A stretch of 64,000 bases of DNA from Rhizobium rosettiformans W3 (lineage in GTDB: Bacteria > Pseudomonadota > Alphaproteobacteria > Rhizobiales > Rhizobiaceae). The notes under the pieces were generated by a model. The model ran no database searches, was not told where the DNA came from, and saw only the letters and a list, made by a program, of their open reading frames with translations. The stretch lies in NCBI RefSeq assembly GCF_004912135.1, contig NZ_STGU01000007.1, positions 219,766-283,765 on the forward strand, given 5' to 3'. Every line of letters begins with the position of its first letter. Positions within the stretch are counted from its first letter, which is position 1. The translations under genes and the position numbers were made by a program. Positions 36,009 through 44,569 of the stretch are shown here, in pieces.

Positions 36009-37061
36009 ATGACCTACACCCCCGCCGAAAACCGCTATGAGCGGATGACCTATAATCGCTGCGGCAAGAGCGGGCTGAAGCTGCCGGCGATCTCGCTCGG
36101 TCTCTGGCACAATTTCGGCCAGGACACGCCGCATGCCACCAAGCGGGCGATCTGCCAGAAGGCCTTTGACCTTGGCATCACGCATTTCGACCTCGCCAAT
36201 AATTACGGCCCGCCGCCCGGCTCGGCGGAAGAAGCCTTCGGCGAGATCCTGCGCACCGACTTCCGCGGTTATCGCGACGAGCTGATCATTTCCTCCAAGG
36301 CCGGCTACAACATGTGGCCCGGTCCTTACGGCGAATGGGGCAGCCGCAAATACATCATCGCGTCCTGTGACCAGAGCCTGAAGCGCATGGGCCTCGACTA
36401 TGTCGACATCTTCTATTCGCACCGCTTCGATCCAGACACGCCGCTCGAGGAAACCTGCGGCGCGCTTGATCATATCGTCAGGTCGGGGAGGGCACAGTAT
36501 GTCGGCATTTCCTCCTACAATTCCAAGCGCACCCGCGAAGCCTATGAGATCCTCAAGAGCCTGGGCACGCCGCTTCTCATCCACCAGCCCAGCTATTCGA
36601 TGATCAATCGCTGGATCGAGGAAGACGGGCTGATCGACACGCTCGAAGAGCTCGGTGTCGGCTCGATCGTCTTCTCGCCGCTCGCGCAGGGCATGCTGAC
36701 CTCGAAATACCTGAACGGTATCCCCGAAGGCACCCGCGCGGCGCAGGACAAGTCGCTCGATCCGGGCTTCCTCAACGAGCGCAATCTCGAAAACATCCGG
36801 GGCTTGAACCGCATCGCCGAAAAGCGCGGCCAGACTCTGGCGCAGATGGCGCTCTCCTGGGTGCTGCGCGGCGGCCACATCACCACGGCGCTGATCGGGG
36901 CATCCAAGCCCTCGCAGGTCGAGGACTGCGTCAAGGCAATCGAGACGCCGGATTTCACGGCGGAAGAACTCGCCGAAATCGACGTCTTCGCCAAGGACGC
37001 CGACATCAACATCTGGGCCGCCTCCGCCGAGCGCAAGGGCCCGCCGCGGAAGAAGAAGTAA
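36009..37061 (+). CDS. Aldo/keto reductase, YghZ-like
   Basis: 350 residues of the AKR barrel. The tetrad is visible: Asp and Tyr in FDLANNYGPPPG, Lys in IISSKAGYNMW, His in FYSHRFDPDTP. YghZ-type enzymes reduce L-glyceraldehyde 3-phosphate or methylglyoxal with NADPH. The ATG at 36009 is chosen, with GGGAGAG before it; an earlier in-frame ATG falls inside the upstream repeat. The gene is bracketed by two copies of the same palindromic element. In this cluster it may act on a sugar aldehyde. Confidence 0.87.
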   Translation: MTYTPAENRYERMTYNRCGKSGLKLPAISLGLWHNFGQDTPHATKRAICQKAFDLGITHFDLANNYGPPPGSAEEAFGEILRTDFRGYRDELIISSKAGYNMWPGPYGEWGSRKYIIASCDQSLKRMGLDYVDIFYSHRFDPDTPLEETCGALDHIVRSGRAQYVGISSYNSKRTREAYEILKSLGTPLLIHQPSYSMINRWIEEDGLIDTLEELGVGSIVFSPLAQGMLTSKYLNGIPEGTRAAQDKSLDPGFLNERNLENIRGLNRIAEKRGQTLAQMALSWVLRGGHITTALIGASKPSQVEDCVKAIETPDFTAEELAEIDVFAKDADINIWAASAERKGPPRKKK

Positions 37062-37072
37062 GGCTGAAGATG

Positions 37073-37189
37073 GCCCCTCATCCGGCTGCCGCCACCTTCT
37101 CCCCGTAAACGGGGAGAAGGGCACTGCGGCCGCCGTCTCCGCCTTCTCCCCGCCTGCGGGGAGAAGGTCCCGGCAGGGGGATGAGGGGC
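37073..37189. repeat. Palindromic intergenic element, type B (copy 2)
   Basis: 117 bp, same inverted ends and two hairpins as the copy at 35855-35972, with a few changes (first loop region reads CCCCGTAAACGGGG). It lies between the aldo/keto reductase and the GH43 gene. Confidence 0.85.
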
Positions 37190-37232
37190 ATCGTCCACGT
37201 AAGATTTGCCATCAGGCAGGAGAACATACACC

Positions 37233-38840
37233 ATGATCATCAACCCCATCCTGCCGGGCTTCAATCCGGATCCCTCGATCTGCCGCGTGGGCGAGGACTA
37301 CTATATCGCCACCTCCACCTTCGAATGGTATCCGGGCGTGCAGATCCATCATTCGCGCGACCTCGTGAACTGGGACCTCGTCACCCGCCCGCTCAATCGC
37401 GCGAGCCAGCTCGACATGCGTGGTAACCCGGATAGCTGCGGCGTCTGGGCGCCGTGCCTCTCCCATGCCGACGGGCTTTTCTGGCTCGTCTATACCGACG
37501 TCAAACGCTTCGAGGGATCGTTCAAGGACGCGCACAACTACATCGTCACCGCACCCGCGATCGAGGGCCCGTGGTCCGACCCCATCTATGTCAATTCCTC
37601 CGGCTTCGACCCCTCGCTCTTCCATGACGATGACGGCCGCAAGTGGTTCACCAACATGCAGTGGAACCACCGCCCCGAAGCCCGCAACACCATCGGCCAT
37701 GCCAAGTTTGATGGCATCCTGCTCCAGGAATGGGACCCGAAGACGCAAAAGCTCACCGGCCCGATCAAGAACATCTTCGAGGGGAGTAAACAAGGCCTCG
37801 TCGAAGGCCCGCACCTCTTCAAGCGCAACGGGTGGTACTATCTGACCACCGCCGAGGGCGGCACCGGCTATGACCATGTGGTGACCATGGCGCGTTCGCG
37901 TTCGATCGACGGCCCCTACGAGATGCATCCGAACACGCATCTCATCACGTCGAAAGATGCGCCCGACGCCGTCTTGCAGCGCGCCGGTCACGGCCAATAT
38001 GTCGAGACGCCGGACGGGCAGGTCTACCACACCCATCTCTGCGGCCGGCCCATGGCCCCGAAGCGCCGCTGCACGCTGGGTCGCGAAACGGGGCTGCAGA
38101 AATGCGTCTGGAAAGAAGACGGCTGGCTTTATCTCGAACAGGGCGGCGTCGTGCCGGCCGTCGAGGTGCCGGGGCTCGAGGGTGCCGTCAAACGCGAAGA
38201 ACCGGTCGAGATCGTCCGGACATTCGACAGCGCCGACTTACCGAAGGAGTTCCAGTGGCTGCGCACGCCGCAGCCGGAGCGCCTGTTCAGCCTGACCGAG
38301 CGGGCAGGGCGCTTGCGCCTCTTCGGCCGCGAAAGCATCGGCTCCTGGTTCGAACAGTCGCTGGTCGCCCGTCGCCAGGAGCATCACAGCTTCCGCGCCG
38401 AAACACGGCTTGAATTTGCGCCCGAAACCTATCAGCAGGTCGCGGGCCTGACGCATTACTACAATCGCTACAAATTCCACGCGCTCGGCATTTCCACGGA
38501 CGAACAGCTCGGCCGCTCGCTGATCATCCTGTCCTGCCCGGGCGACTATCCCTCGGGCAGCCTTGAGTTCCCCATCGGCATGGGGCAGTCGATTCCCGAA
38601 GGTACCATCGATCTTGCCATGGAGATCACCGACAATGACCTGCAATTCTTCTGGCGATTGGCAGGCGAGGGCGAATGGCAAGCCATCGGCCCGATCCTCG
38701 ACGCCGGCGTCGTCTCCGACGAAGGCGGCTTCGGTGAACACGGCTCCTTCACCGGCGCCTTTGCCGCTATGTTCTGCTTCGACATCACGGGCCAGGGCCG
38801 ACCGGCGGATTTCGAGCGGTTCGTCTATCGGCGGGGGTGA
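37233..38840 (+). CDS. Glycoside hydrolase family 43, beta-xylosidase-like
   Basis: 535 residues with no signal peptide. A five-bladed beta-propeller (about 1-310) is followed by a C-terminal beta-sandwich (about 330-535), the layout of intracellular GH43 beta-xylosidases. Catalytic candidates are D13 (FNPDPSICRVG), the Asp in GFDPSLFHDDDG, and the Glu in VEGPHLFKRNG. The ATG at 37233 is preferred, with AGGAG 10 bases upstream. It would trim xylose or arabinose from imported oligosaccharides. It is the last gene of the carbohydrate cluster. Confidence 0.88.
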   Translation: MIINPILPGFNPDPSICRVGEDYYIATSTFEWYPGVQIHHSRDLVNWDLVTRPLNRASQLDMRGNPDSCGVWAPCLSHADGLFWLVYTDVKRFEGSFKDAHNYIVTAPAIEGPWSDPIYVNSSGFDPSLFHDDDGRKWFTNMQWNHRPEARNTIGHAKFDGILLQEWDPKTQKLTGPIKNIFEGSKQGLVEGPHLFKRNGWYYLTTAEGGTGYDHVVTMARSRSIDGPYEMHPNTHLITSKDAPDAVLQRAGHGQYVETPDGQVYHTHLCGRPMAPKRRCTLGRETGLQKCVWKEDGWLYLEQGGVVPAVEVPGLEGAVKREEPVEIVRTFDSADLPKEFQWLRTPQPERLFSLTERAGRLRLFGRESIGSWFEQSLVARRQEHHSFRAETRLEFAPETYQQVAGLTHYYNRYKFHALGISTDEQLGRSLIILSCPGDYPSGSLEFPIGMGQSIPEGTIDLAMEITDNDLQFFWRLAGEGEWQAIGPILDAGVVSDEGGFGEHGSFTGAFAAMFCFDITGQGRPADFERFVYRRG

Positions 38841-38860
38841 GGGGCACAGCATTTATTGAT

Positions 38861-38947
38861 CGTCATCCTCGGCCTCGTGCCGAGGACCTACTGTGGTTTC
38901 ATTTTGTTCGACGGTCGCAGATGCTCGGGACAGGCCCGAGCATGACG
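38861..38947. repeat. RIME-like palindromic intergenic element (copy 2)
   Basis: Two hairpins: CCTCGGCCTCGTGCCGAGG near the left end and GCTCGGGACAGGCCCGAGC near the right end, with CGTCAT / ATGACG at the outer edges. Related to 9710-9797 and 40165-40249. Confidence 0.75.
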
Positions 38948-39055
38948 GCGCGGGGAGGCTATGTCGTACCAATGCGTCAGTGCATTCGTGCCCGGATGGA
39001 CAGTCGCGGCGTGAAATGGGCTGTACGCTTTCGACATTGTCGCTAAACTCGGCGC

Positions 39056-40120
39056 ATGGACCACCAACATCATTCTCACCTCTTTCCCGGCGTTCCGCTC
39101 GCCCTCGGCTCGGCCATCCTGTTCGGCGCCTCGGCGCCGCTGTCGAAATGGTTGCTCGGCAGCGTGGATCCTTGGCTTCTGGCGGGAATCCTCTATCTCG
39201 GTGCCGGGATCGGCCTCGCGCTTGTTCATTGGGTGCGGCCGCTGATCGGACTTGAGCGGGTAGAAACCCCGCTGTCGCGCCCGGACCTGCCCTGGCTTGC
39301 CGCCGTCGTTCTGTTCGGCGGCATCATGGCGCCGCTCTTCCTGATGCTCGGCCTGTCGCTGACGACCGCCTCTTCCGCCTCCCTGCTGCTCAATCTCGAA
39401 GGCCTGGCCACGATGCTGATCGCCTGGTTGGTGTTTCGCGAAAATGTCGATCGCCGCCTGTTGATCGGCGCGCTTGCCATTCTTCTCGGGGCGGCGATCC
39501 TGTCATTTGACGGTGGCGCTTTCCGGCTTGATCCGGGCGGTTTATGGATTGCGGTAGCCTGCCTCTGCTGGGGCATCGATAACAATCTGACCCGCAAGCT
39601 TTCGTCTGCCGACCCGGTGCAGATCGCGATGATCAAGGGGCTGGCCGCCGGGTCTACCAATGTCATCCTGGCCTTTACGCTTGGCGCCGCCATCCCCGAC
39701 GTGACGATCATCGCCGCCGGCGCTGTCGTCGGCTTTTTCGGCATCGGCGTCAGCCTTGTGATGTTCATGCTGGGCTTGCGCCATCTCGGCACCGCGCGCA
39801 CCGGCGCCTATTTCTCACTCGCGCCCTTTATCGGCGCCCTGATCGCCGTGACCGTCTTTCGCGAGGCGCCATCCGTCTCGCTCCTTATCGCGGCTTTCCT
39901 GATGGGCATCGGCTTGTGGCTACATCTGTCCGAACGCCACGAGCATGACCATGAGCACGATCCGCTTGAGCATGATCATCTCCACAGCCATGACGACCAC
40001 CACAGCCATGTCCATGACGGCCCGGTGACCGAGCCGCATGCGCATTGGCACCGCCACACGCCGCTGCGTCACAAACATCCGCATTACCCGGATCTGCATC
40101 ATCGTCATGGGCATGGGTGA
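39056..40120 (+). CDS. EamA/DMT-family transporter with a histidine-rich tail
   Basis: 354 residues. Ten predicted helices in two EamA repeats (about 12-290) are followed by a ~60-residue cytoplasmic tail dominated by His, Asp and Glu (HEHDHEHDP, HDHLHSHDDHHSH, HHRHGHG). The N-terminus is also His-rich (MDHQHHSHLF). His-rich tails usually bind divalent metals, so a metal or metal-linked substrate is plausible; otherwise DMT members export small metabolites. It stands alone between two RIME-like repeats. Confidence 0.85.
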   Translation: MDHQHHSHLFPGVPLALGSAILFGASAPLSKWLLGSVDPWLLAGILYLGAGIGLALVHWVRPLIGLERVETPLSRPDLPWLAAVVLFGGIMAPLFLMLGLSLTTASSASLLLNLEGLATMLIAWLVFRENVDRRLLIGALAILLGAAILSFDGGAFRLDPGGLWIAVACLCWGIDNNLTRKLSSADPVQIAMIKGLAAGSTNVILAFTLGAAIPDVTIIAAGAVVGFFGIGVSLVMFMLGLRHLGTARTGAYFSLAPFIGALIAVTVFREAPSVSLLIAAFLMGIGLWLHLSERHEHDHEHDPLEHDHLHSHDDHHSHVHDGPVTEPHAHWHRHTPLRHKHPHYPDLHHRHGHG

Positions 40121-40164
40121 TCGGCGTCTCAAGAGGATGTGGTGAAGGGGCCTAAACCCTGGCA

Positions 40165-40249
40165 CGTCATCCTCGGGCCTGTCCCGAGGATCTACTGACG
40201 TCGCAGTAGATTCAACGGTAGCGGATGCTCGGGACGAGCCCGAGCATCA
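40165..40249. repeat. RIME-like palindromic intergenic element (copy 3)
   Basis: Hairpins CCTCGGGCCTGTCCCGAGG and GCTCGGGACGAGCCCGAGC with CGTCAT at the left edge. It lies between convergent genes, where it could also end transcription. Confidence 0.75.
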
Positions 40250-40264
40250 CGAGCCGGCTCGCTT

Positions 40265-41098
40265 TCACCCCAGCCGTTCCGCATGCCACTTCAAATGATC
40301 CTCCATGAAGGTCGAGATGAAGTAGTAGGAATGGTCGTAGCGCTCGTGCATCCTGAGCGTCAGGGCGATATCGGTGCCCTTCACCGCCTCCTCGAATTTC
40401 CAGGGCGCAAGGCCTGTCTCAAGGAAGCTGTCCGCCTTGCCCTGATCGATCAGGAATTCCGGGAAGCGGGCGCCGTCTTCCACCAGCGCACAGGCATCGT
40501 ATTCCCGCCACTTGGCGCGGTCGGGGCCGAGATACTTTTCGAAGGCGTCCTGCGTCCAGTCGGCGGTCAGCGGATTGACGATGGGCGCGAAGGCCGAGCA
40601 GCTCTTGAAGCGCTGCGGGTTCTTCAGCGCAATCGTCATGGCACCATGGCCGCCCATGGAATGGCCGAAAATGCCCTGGCGGTCCATGTCGGCGCGGAAC
40701 TGTTCGGCGATCAGGGCGGGAAGCTCTTCCGTGATGTAGGAATACATCTGGTAATGCTCGGCCCAGGGCTTTTCCGTGGCATTCAGATACATGCCCGCGC
40801 CCTTGCCCATCTTCCAGTTGGTGAGCTCGTCGGCCACGTCATTGCCGCGCGGGCTCGTGTCCGGGCAGACGACGATCAGGCCGAGCTCGGCAGCCATGCG
40901 GCGGTATTCGCCCTTTTCCATCACATTCGCATGGGTGCAGGTCAGGCCGGAGAGATACCAGAGCACGGGCCGCTTCTCATTGATTGCCTGGGGCGGCACG
41001 AAGACCGCGAAGGTCATCTCGGTGCCGGTCGCTTCCGACTGATGCGAGAAGACGCCCTGCATGCCGCCGAAGGCGGTGTTCTGGGAAAGGATGTTCAT
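40265..41098 (-). CDS. fghA: S-formylglutathione hydrolase
   Basis: 277 residues of the esterase D family. Nucleophile Ser in GHSMGGHGAM; the acid and base follow in IDQGKADSFL and RYDHSYYFISTF. The oxyanion region LWYLSGLTCTHANVMEKGEY matches human ESD and YeiG/FrmB. It hydrolyses S-formylglutathione to formate and glutathione, the second step of formaldehyde detoxification. The first-step enzyme (adhC) lies about 1.6 kb upstream on the same strand. AAGGAC precedes the ATG. Confidence 0.94.
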   Translation of the reverse strand: MNILSQNTAFGGMQGVFSHQSEATGTEMTFAVFVPPQAINEKRPVLWYLSGLTCTHANVMEKGEYRRMAAELGLIVVCPDTSPRGNDVADELTNWKMGKGAGMYLNATEKPWAEHYQMYSYITEELPALIAEQFRADMDRQGIFGHSMGGHGAMTIALKNPQRFKSCSAFAPIVNPLTADWTQDAFEKYLGPDRAKWREYDACALVEDGARFPEFLIDQGKADSFLETGLAPWKFEEAVKGTDIALTLRMHERYDHSYYFISTFMEDHLKWHAERLG

Positions 41099-41131
41099 GG
41101 GATCTGTCCTTATGCTTGAGCCTTTGGAGGC

Positions 41132-41578
41132 TTATTTCTTGACGCGGCGGCACAGCCGGTCGAGCGTTTCGAGAAAGGCGGAGCGGTCCCGCGGCGAAAA
41201 GGCCGCATTGTAGCCCTTGCTGTCGCCCGTCTCGCGCAGATGTGCCCCAAGGTCGCGCATGGCGGTCGCCATGCCGATATTGGCGGTGTCGAAGATGCGT
41301 CCGGTCGGCCCGGTCACCAGCGCGCCAGCGGCCACGCAACGCCCGGCGAGCGGCACATCGGCGGTGACGACGATATCGCCTTCGCCGCAGCGCTCGGAAA
41401 TCCAGTCATCCGCCGCATCGAAGGCGCCTGACACGATGACATTCTTGACCTTGGGATCGCGCGAGGGGCGCAGACCCGAATTGGCGACAAAGGTCACGGG
41501 CAGATCATGCCGCTCGGCGACCTTCAGGATCTCCGGTTTCACCGGACAGGCATCGGCATCGACATAGATTTCGGGCAT
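41132..41578 (-). CDS. YaiI/YqxD-family (DUF188) protein
   Basis: 148 residues, single domain: IYVDADACPVKPEILKVAER at the N-terminus, then TFVANSGLRPSRDP and the acidic GEGDIVVTADVPLAGRCVA. These Asp residues give a PIN-like look, so a nuclease role is often suggested but not shown. It starts 3 bases after the stop of the ParE-like gene and probably shares its transcript. fghA follows 33 bases downstream. Confidence 0.87.
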   Translation of the reverse strand: MPEIYVDADACPVKPEILKVAERHDLPVTFVANSGLRPSRDPKVKNVIVSGAFDAADDWISERCGEGDIVVTADVPLAGRCVAAGALVTGPTGRIFDTANIGMATAMRDLGAHLRETGDSKGYNAAFSPRDRSAFLETLDRLCRRVKK

Positions 41579-41581
41579 GGG

Positions 41582-41881
41582 TCAGTCGTCAAAGAATCTG
41601 CGATAGTCTCGCGCCGCATGCAGGAGACGGATGAGCTCGATCCCGTCCCCGGTGTCGAGTGGCTGATAGATAATCAGGTATCGGCGGAAGGGGAAGAGGC
41701 GCATGGCCGGGTACCTCGGGAAACGTTGCACGCCGAGTAGAGGCCTTTCCGCCAACATCTGGTAGCGTTCTTCCAGGTCGCGTATCAGCCGTTCGGCGGC
41801 CGCTTCGTTATCGGAAGCGACAAACTTCCAGATCGCATTGAGATCCTCGACGAAGAGCGGTCGTCGCCGGATCCGGGCCAT
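41582..41881 (-). CDS. ParE/RelE-family toxin
   Basis: 99 residues, basic. The ParE pattern includes RPLFVEDLNAIWKFVASDN, then AERPLLGVQRFPRYPAMRLF and the strand RRYLIIYQPL, ending LLHAARDYRRFF. ParE toxins block DNA gyrase; RelE types cut ribosome-bound mRNA. It begins 3 bases after the antitoxin stop. The conserved C-terminal His-Ala-x-Arg-Asp is present, so the toxin looks intact. Confidence 0.85.
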   Translation of the reverse strand: MARIRRRPLFVEDLNAIWKFVASDNEAAAERLIRDLEERYQMLAERPLLGVQRFPRYPAMRLFPFRRYLIIYQPLDTGDGIELIRLLHAARDYRRFFDD

Positions 41882-41884
41882 GGC

Positions 41885-42136
41885 TCAACGCCGTTTGCGA
41901 AACATGGAGATGAGTTCCTCCGCAGTTTCCATGTCGGCCGCTGGGCCGCTCTCCAGTCCCCGAACGGCTTCATCCTCCAGTTCAGATAAGAACTGTGCTG
42001 CCGCCGCCTCGCGTTGCTCGAGCAGATCAAGGCTGTAACCGATGACGTCTGTGGTTGAGCTGAACCTGCCTGATTCCACCAAGCGCTCGACCAGAGCAGC
42101 TTGTCTGTCGTCCAACACAATGCGGTCATGCTTCAT
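41885..42136 (-). CDS. ParD-family antitoxin
   Basis: 83 residues. The N-terminal ribbon-helix-helix (LVESGRFSSTTDVIGYSLDL) binds DNA; the acidic C-terminus (FLSELEDEAVRGLESG, METAEELISMFRKRR) would wrap the toxin. GGAG precedes the ATG. A stretch with TAGATT/TAGTAT hexamers 20-35 bases upstream may be the self-regulated promoter. The toxin follows 3 bases downstream. Confidence 0.85.
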   Translation of the reverse strand: MKHDRIVLDDRQAALVERLVESGRFSSTTDVIGYSLDLLEQREAAAAQFLSELEDEAVRGLESGPAADMETAEELISMFRKRR

Positions 42137-42214
42137 GACGTCAACTCCCGGAGATCATACTAATCTAGCATGACCACGCACAACCAGCCATCTCTCGAAA
42201 AAGATCGTGAAAAC

Positions 42215-42667
42215 CTATTCCCGCCGCAGCATATCCACATGCGGAATCCCGTCCTCCAGATACTCCTCCGAGATCACCTGAAACCCCAGGGACCCGTAGA
42301 ATTTCTGCAGATGGCTCTGCGCGGAAATCTCGATCGGCTCACCCGGATGACGCTTCTCCACCTCTGAAATCGCCTCGCGCATCAGGGCTTCACCCAGCCG
42401 CTTGCCGCGATGATCCGGCGAGACCGCCACCCGACCGATGCGGGGATGATGCTCCGGCGTCGGTCGCCAGAGCCGTGCGCAGGCCAGAAGATCTTCGCCA
42501 TCGAGCAGCCTGAGATGCAGGCAGTCGACATCGTTGCCGTCAAGTTCCGGGTAGGGGCAATGCTGCTCGACGACGAAGACATCGACGCGCAGCTTCAGCA
42601 TGGCGTAGAGATCGACGGCGGAGAACTCGTCGAGCCTCCGCACGTCGACGCTGTAAGGCGCAGACAT
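42215..42667 (-). CDS. GNAT acetyltransferase, ElaA-like
   Basis: 150 residues. ElaA-type signature LYAMLKLRVDVFVVEQHCPY followed by ELDGNDVDCLHL, and the acetyl-CoA loop RVAVSPDHRGKRLGEALM. The substrate of ElaA is unknown. The start codon overlaps the stop of adhC (ATGA), so it is translated with the formaldehyde dehydrogenase. Confidence 0.88.
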   Translation of the reverse strand: MSAPYSVDVRRLDEFSAVDLYAMLKLRVDVFVVEQHCPYPELDGNDVDCLHLRLLDGEDLLACARLWRPTPEHHPRIGRVAVSPDHRGKRLGEALMREAISEVEKRHPGEPIEISAQSHLQKFYGSLGFQVISEEYLEDGIPHVDMLRRE

Positions 42668-43794
42668 CAATAGACCACGACGCCGCGGATCGACTCGCCC
42701 TTGTGCATCAGGTCGAAACCCTTGTTGATGTCTTCGAGCGGCATGGTGTGGGTGATCATCGGGTCGATCTGGATCTTGCCCTGCATGTACCAGTCGACGA
42801 TCTTCGGCACGTCGGTGCGGCCGCGTGCGCCACCGAAGGCCGTGCCCATCCAGTTGCGGCCGGTGACTAGCTGGAAGGGGCGTGTCGAGATTTCCTGGCC
42901 AGCGCCGGCCACGCCGATGATGACGGACTTACCCCAGCCGCGATGCGAGCTTTCCAGCGCCTGGCGCATCACCTTGGTGTTGCCGGTGCAGTCGAAGGTG
43001 TAGTCCGCGCCGCCGATCAGGTCGTTGCCGCGCTTCGTCATGTTGACGAGATAGGGCACGATGTCGTCGCCGACTTCCTTCGGGTTCACGAAATGGGTCA
43101 TGCCGAATTTTTCGCCCCATTCCTTGCGGTCGGGGTTGATGTCGACGCCGATGATCATGTCGGCGCCGGCAAGGCGCAGGCCCTGCAGCACGTTCAGACC
43201 GATCCCGCCGAGACCGAAGACGATCGCCGTCGAGCCGATCTCGACCTTGGCCGTGTTGATCACGGCGCCGATGCCGGTCGTGACCCCGCAACCGATGTAG
43301 CAGATCTTGTCGAAGGGCGCGTCCGGATTGACCTTGGCCACCGCGATTTCCGGCAGGACCGTGTAATTCGCGAAGGTCGAGCAGCCCATGTAGTGGTGAA
43401 TCTTGTCCTTGCCGATCGAGAATCGGCTGGTGCCATCGGGCATCAGGCCCTGACCCTGGGTGGAGCGGATCGCCGTGCAGAGGTTGGTCTTGCGGGACAG
43501 GCAGGAATAGCATTCGCGGCATTCCGGCGTGTAGAGCGGAATGACGTGGTCGCCCTTCTTCACCGAGGTGACGCCGGGGCCGACATCCACGACGATACCC
43601 GCACCTTCATGGCCGAGGATGGCCGGAAACAGGCCTTCCGGATCAGCGCCCGAGAGCGTGAAGTCGTCGGTATGGCAGATGCCAGTCGCCTTCACCTCGA
43701 TCAGCACTTCGCCGGCGCGTGGGCCTTCGAGCTGAACTGTCATGACTTCGAGCGGCTTCCCAGCCTGGGTGGCAACGGCGGCGCGGACATCCAT
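42667..43794 (-). CDS. adhC: S-(hydroxymethyl)glutathione dehydrogenase (class III alcohol dehydrogenase)
   Basis: 375 residues. Catalytic zinc ligands in [20 protein letters not shown] and SIVGCG-type [13 protein letters not shown]; the structural zinc is in [20 protein letters not shown] site [24 protein letters not shown]-type ends match class III ADH (FrmA/FlhA). It oxidises S-hydroxymethylglutathione to S-formylglutathione, which FghA then hydrolyses. Confidence 0.95.
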   Translation of the reverse strand: MDVRAAVATQAGKPLEVMTVQLEGPRAGEVLIEVKATGICHTDDFTLSGADPEGLFPAILGHEGAGIVVDVGPGVTSVKKGDHVIPLYTPECRECYSCLSRKTNLCTAIRSTQGQGLMPDGTSRFSIGKDKIHHYMGCSTFANYTVLPEIAVAKVNPDAPFDKICYIGCGVTTGIGAVINTAKVEIGSTAIVFGLGGIGLNVLQGLRLAGADMIIGVDINPDRKEWGEKFGMTHFVNPKEVGDDIVPYLVNMTKRGNDLIGGADYTFDCTGNTKVMRQALESSHRGWGKSVIIGVAGAGQEISTRPFQLVTGRNWMGTAFGGARGRTDVPKIVDWYMQGKIQIDPMITHTMPLEDINKGFDLMHKGESIRGVVVY

Positions 43795-43895
43795 GGTCTA
43801 TCTCCCTGACAAATCGTTGGCGCGGACTTTCGCACGGCTTCACCATCCGGCTCAAGAGCAGAACCGGATTTTCTCAATAGTCTGATTCTTCTTGG

Positions 43896-44513
43896 CTATT
43901 TTGCGCGAAGAACAGGGAAATGCGCAGCCGCGTCGGCTCTCAGTTTTCCGGTCTGGCGTGGGTCTTCGAAGATCTCGACCATGCGCTTGTAGGGACGAAA
44001 TCCGGAGCGCTGATAGAAGGCAAGTGCTGCCGGATGGTCGAGATGGCAGGTATGCACCCAGAAGCGGGAGATCGGTTTCTCCCAGGCCTTGTCGATCGCG
44101 ACATTCATCAGGATGCGACCTGCACCGGAGCCGATCAGGCTCTGGTCCAGACCGAAAAAGGCGAGTTCGCATTGCCCGGATTCGCGGAAGTCCAGTTCCA
44201 GAAGCCCGAGCCGCTCGCCGTCGCGCATCATGGTGTAGATCTCGACTGCGGGGTCTTCGATGATCGCCCTCAGCCGGTCGTCTTCCATGACGGCACGGGA
44301 CACCCAGAGCCAATTCTCGCCGACTCTGCGGTAAACGCTGCGGTATTCATCAAGCGTCGGCGCAATCCAGCGCTCCACCGAAAGGCCGTCGGCCGGTGGG
44401 TTCGGCCGCGGATCGGGTCTGGCCGTCATTTCAAGGCAGGTCACGATCGTTGCCAGCATTTCGGGCGCGACGTCGTGGTAGCCAGCGGAGAGGGGGGCGT
44501 TGGTCTTGTCCAT
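43896..44513 (-). CDS. GNAT acetyltransferase
   Basis: 205 residues. The N-acetyltransferase domain is C-terminal (about 75-190): GLLELDFRESGQCELAFFGL, acetyl-CoA loop LIGSGAGRILMNVAIDKAW, and HTCHLDHPAALAFYQRSGF. This resembles rhizobial GNATs with motif ELAFFGL, but the acceptor is unknown. The start at 44513 (MDKTNAPLSAGYHDV) is chosen because the open frame further upstream reads through the neighbouring M50 gene on the same strand. Confidence 0.85.
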   Translation of the reverse strand: MDKTNAPLSAGYHDVAPEMLATIVTCLEMTARPDPRPNPPADGLSVERWIAPTLDEYRSVYRRVGENWLWVSRAVMEDDRLRAIIEDPAVEIYTMMRDGERLGLLELDFRESGQCELAFFGLDQSLIGSGAGRILMNVAIDKAWEKPISRFWVHTCHLDHPAALAFYQRSGFRPYKRMVEIFEDPRQTGKLRADAAAHFPVLRAK

Positions 44514-44569
44514 GCGCCCGTTGGAACCCGAGCCGGTCGTTCTGTCAAGCGGCGGGATCGCCGATCCGT

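Noticed and set aside
35855..37189. Repeats considered as a CRISPR array
   Set aside because: Two copies 1.1 kb apart with a gene between, each an imperfect palindrome; no regular spacers anywhere in the window.
41582..42136. Treating the ParDE pair as proof of a mobile element
   Set aside because: No transposase, integrase, att site or composition change is visible around it.
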